This document shows positions 61,088 through 64,000 of a stretch of DNA of 64,000 nt, in pieces; the first letter of the stretch is position 1; each line of letters starts with the position of its first letter. The stretch covers positions 10,416,001-10,480,000 of the forward strand of contig CM106586.1 of the NCBI GenBank assembly GCA_048013815.1. The letters are read 5' to 3'. Source of the DNA: Setoptus koraiensis (lineage: Eukaryota > Arthropoda). The notes beneath the pieces were generated by a model that was not told where the DNA came from, did no database searches, and worked only from the letters and a program-made list of their open reading frames with translations. The position numbers and the translations under genes are program-made.

Positions 61088-62806
61088 GATTGTTCTACTG
61101 AAGCACGTTTGCTGTTTTTTAATATTTTTTCCTTATGTTTGAGATTGGTAATCGGATACTCTCTGTGAAACTCTAGCGCAAGCCCGTCCATTTTTTATCC
61201 GCAAATCATTTTGAGCGTATTCCTGTAAATGCCTTCTGGTCGGTATAGAGAGATGCCTTGGGCCTTATCCACTAAACGTATCAATTTCTTCATTATATTG
61301 TTTTTCGCTTGTTCACAATGGAATTTATCTTTATCATGCGATCATTCGGACTCCATCAAAGTTATACTCCATGAAGATAAACCTCATGCAGATTCTACTG
61401 AATGCAATCGGGTTTTTCCGTCAAGAGAGGGTGATCATGCTGGATTCCAAAGGGGAGAAGTGCACGCGTCATTTGGGGCACGTTGGGGCACTGCATCTTT
61501 GATAAAACGCCGCAAGAAATTTACTCGATCTTAAGTTGACTCTCATTCTTTTCAGGTCTTTGTCGACGATAATATCACATTTCTGTCGACAATTAAATCA
61601 CAAACATTTTTTTCGAGCTCCTCAACTTCGCCTCTCACCCGACCCGAGAAAACCCACTCTGTCAATGATAGTCGTTCATGAGCCACCAATAAAGTGATTC
61701 ATGGTGATCGCATTATTGTTGATGCATTCGTTCCAGTTGTTTCACATACAATTTTTCTGTGATGCTATCTTTGTTCAATCAGACAACAATAAAATGAGTG
61801 ATGAATCTTTCCTAAAAAATGTGAAACCCCACGCTTAAATAGTCTCAATTGCTGTTGCTGACAACACCAAGGTTAACATAGATGAGATATATTGAGACAC
61901 ATAGCTACACTATATTCGCATACCTAATTGGTGATAGTTGAGTAAAATAGAATAAGGGGCAGTTGATGCAGCTTTTTTAAATTTCTTTCTCAGTTATTCA
62001 TTCCAACAGATCAAGTGCCTAGGGAACTATAAATCCCTCACGATCATCCTCTTTGATGCCGTTTCTTCTGCCGTTCGGCGGATTTTCTATCGCAATGAAG
62101 CAGTGGGTCGGTAAAAAACTGATAAGATCTCTACCATTTATTCGCCTATTTATCTGCAACGATCTAAGTTTGAATTGACTCGATCGGGGCTTAAACAACA
62201 TTGAAACATATTGCAAAAAGCATAGAATGCGAACAGAATTCCTCTGATATATTCATATGATGCTCAAAATTGATACATAATACCGATAATCGGAAATGCA
62301 TTGAAGAACGAGATAACATAGCACAATCATTGAACAGTTGCCTAGGTTTTAAATATTGCCATTCACTCTCACAATTGATTGCCATGCCGGAAAGAATCAT
62401 TCTTTGTGATACAGAATTCTGGGTATAAATCAGTCGTTCGTCGCGGACTTTCTTCAATTGAATAGTTATTATGAATGAATAATATATTCGACATACATGT
62501 TGCCGTAAGTTGTCTCACGGCGGACTAAAATAAATTATTAACATCATTTTTTTCGCTCATTCATTGACCCTGCAATCAATCCAGAATACCAGCAAAACTT
62601 GGCTCACTGACAAACCTCAACTGACTCCGTGCTTTCGTGACACTCTCCTAATCTGGCTACCTGGTAAGTATATCTGGAGCATTAATAGACATTCGTTGAG
62701 GTAATCGAATCTGTGAAAGAACACAAACATCCAAAGAAAAATCCAAAACAAGCCAACCTGAGCCAGAAATTTTGTGAACTAACATCGCATTGCGAACTCA
62801 TTTCTT
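61088..62806. other. Intergenic between the protease and the second ABCC gene
   Basis: Holds the protease promoter region and the 5' flank of the right-edge ABCC gene. The only candidate gene is the small frame at 61229-61534, listed separately. Confidence 0.5.
61229..61534 (+). CDS. Possible small secreted protein (doubtful)
   Basis: A 101-codon frame with a hydrophobic N-terminal stretch (INFFIILFFACSQ) after a basic segment, which could be a signal peptide with cleavage near SLSC. Only two Cys follow, and no family is recognised. It is preceded by no clear promoter and may be chance. Confidence 0.18.
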   Translation: MPSGRYREMPWALSTKRINFFIILFFACSQWNLSLSCDHSDSIKVILHEDKPHADSTECNRVFPSREGDHAGFQRGEVHASFGARWGTASLIKRRKKFTRS

Positions 62807-64000
62807 ATGCGATCAATCTTTGCAGCCATAATTTTTTGGTCAACTTTTTTTCTACAAGCAACTCTCCTTGATGAATCATGCAAGAAACAGCGCCAGAAAA
62901 TTCCGTGGAATACCATCAACATTTCACAACAGCTATTGGCACAATTGTTGAGCCTGATTAAATTGACAGAGGGCCTCTATCATACATATCTAGAACTGAA
63001 GAACAATGGTACCAACAGGCTTGTCATATCGGCTTGCCTGGCCCCGTACGTTCAATTCTCAGGCTTCTTTTTATTGAGCTGCGTTTATCGCCAGCACAGA
63101 AAATGTGGAATACATTCGAGCGCCATGGTTTGGTTCTTTCTACTAACGTCGCTGGTTTGTGGATTGCCAGAGTTTTATGCTGATGTGACTGACGACCCCT
63201 ATTTAAAAATGGGAAGAATTGTTTCTTATATAATAGTTGTGATAGTATTCATTTTGGACTGCATAGGAGATCATTGCCCGATTGAAACTTCGTCGGGCGA
63301 CGAAAAACGACAGGCATGTCCTAGAACAAGAGCGAGCTTCTTTTCCAAGATGACATTCTTGTGGAGCACCTCATTTTTACTAAGCGGATATCGCAGTCCC
63401 TTGACTATGAGTTCAGTGTGGCAAACACAAGAGAAACACAAAGCTGAGCTACTGTCTCCCACTTTTGAAAAAATTTGGATCGCCAAGGAATCGGGCAAAC
63501 GAAAGTTTATCCAATCAACTGGCCGTCCAGGCTACCCCAATAACATTGTCACCGTGATATTTAAGATGTTTTCACGAGAAATTCTCGCTGCATGTGGCTT
63601 GAAACTTTTTTATGATTGTCTCTCTTATTGCCCAGCTCCAATATTGAAACAACTACTGAAATTCCTGAAATCGGGCGCCCACAATCACCAATGGCACGGA
63701 CTATTGTTTGCAATTGGTTTGTTTGCGGTGCCAACAATACAGTCTATTGTGCTGAGCGCCTTCATTTATCGAGCCGAAATGATCTCAATACGAGTCAGGT
63801 CAGTCCTAATCGGCGCAGTATACAGAAAATCATTGCTTCTGATGGCCACCAACAGCAGTTCTTCTGGAAAAAATTTTACCACGGGTGAAATCAATAACTT
63901 GATGGCTGTCGATTCTCAACGCCTCATGGATAACATGCTGCTCGTGTTCCAATGTTGGTCGTTTCCGCTCCAGATCGCGATAGCAGTCACCCTGTTATTT
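62807..64000 (+). CDS. Second ABCC (MRP-type) transporter, 3' partial at the window edge
   Basis: Open from ATG 62807 through the last base, 398 codons visible and no stop. Start MRSIFAAIIFWS. Four N-terminal hydrophobic segments, then QACPRTRASFFSKMTFLW, SGYRSPLT and QEKHKAE, then TMD1 with VYRKSLLL and GEINNLMAVDSQRLMDNM. Each block aligns with the intact ABCC gene (RSANFFSRITYFW equivalent, GYRSPIT, KEKHKAQ, VYRKSLLL, GEIVNLMAVDSQRIMDSV). The N-terminal 60 residues differ clearly. It is a tandem paralog on the same strand; the NBDs lie beyond the window, so function cannot be checked here. Confidence 0.93.
   Translation, partial: MRSIFAAIIFWSTFFLQATLLDESCKKQRQKIPWNTINISQQLLAQLLSLIKLTEGLYHTYLELKNNGTNRLVISACLAPYVQFSGFFLLSCVYRQHRKCGIHSSAMVWFFLLTSLVCGLPEFYADVTDDPYLKMGRIVSYIIVVIVFILDCIGDHCPIETSSGDEKRQACPRTRASFFSKMTFLWSTSFLLSGYRSPLTMSSVWQTQEKHKAELLSPTFEKIWIAKESGKRKFIQSTGRPGYPNNIVTVIFKMFSREILAACGLKLFYDCLSYCPAPILKQLLKFLKSGAHNHQWHGLLFAIGLFAVPTIQSIVLSAFIYRAEMISIRVRSVLIGAVYRKSLLLMATNSSSSGKNFTTGEINNLMAVDSQRLMDNMLLVFQCWSFPLQIAIAVTLLF

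Overview
The window is animal nuclear DNA, most likely from an arthropod and plausibly an acariform mite. The evidence is an arthropod-type D1-like dopamine receptor, gustatory-receptor-family genes with the TM7 'T-x(6)-QF' ending, and genes with no introns or one or two introns of about 85-185 bp. The taxon is an inference from gene content and intron economy, not from a marker gene.

Layout. (1) 1-2037: 3' part of a DDX3/Belle DEAD-box RNA helicase, open to the left edge. (2) 2038-31310: about 29 kb with no convincing protein gene. From about 3.5 kb it is visibly GC-rich and packed with CAA/GTT and CA/GT microsatellites, 9-24 bp minisatellites and many perfect or near-perfect inverted repeats (arms 10-21 bp, tiny loops). 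A 500-N assembly gap lies at 24228-24727. Good splice-site strings suggest untranslated exons, possibly for the receptor downstream, but this is unproven. (3) 31311-35258: an intronless D1-like dopamine receptor (Dop1R1 type) with an extracellular loop 2 of about 390 residues and an intracellular loop 3 of about 520. (4) 36115-39297, minus strand: a spliced single-pass type II membrane protein and syntaxin-17, whose C-terminal glycine-zipper hairpin sits on a short second exon. (5) 40743-41246: ribosomal protein eL21. (6) 42498-64000: a chemosensory/transport cluster. Three tandem gustatory-receptor-like genes each end in two short phase-0 exons. They alternate with ABCC (MRP-type) transporters: one decayed NBD2 remnant, one intact gene of 1438 codons, and one gene running off the right edge. 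A chymotrypsin-fold serine protease gene lies on the minus strand between the two full ABCC genes.

The right side shows local duplication. The second and third receptor genes, their 5' flanks, introns, 3' flanks and the following ABCC sequence are copies of one another. The unit [receptor + ABCC transporter] was therefore duplicated together, and the first copy later lost most of its transporter. Two extra broken copies of the transporter's 5' end lie just upstream of the intact gene.

The two most unusual things here are the hairpin-rich GC desert upstream of the dopamine receptor and the receptor's enormous extracellular loop 2, which carries a furin-like RKKR site. No CRISPR array, tRNA, rRNA, transposase, reverse transcriptase or virus-like gene was recognised.
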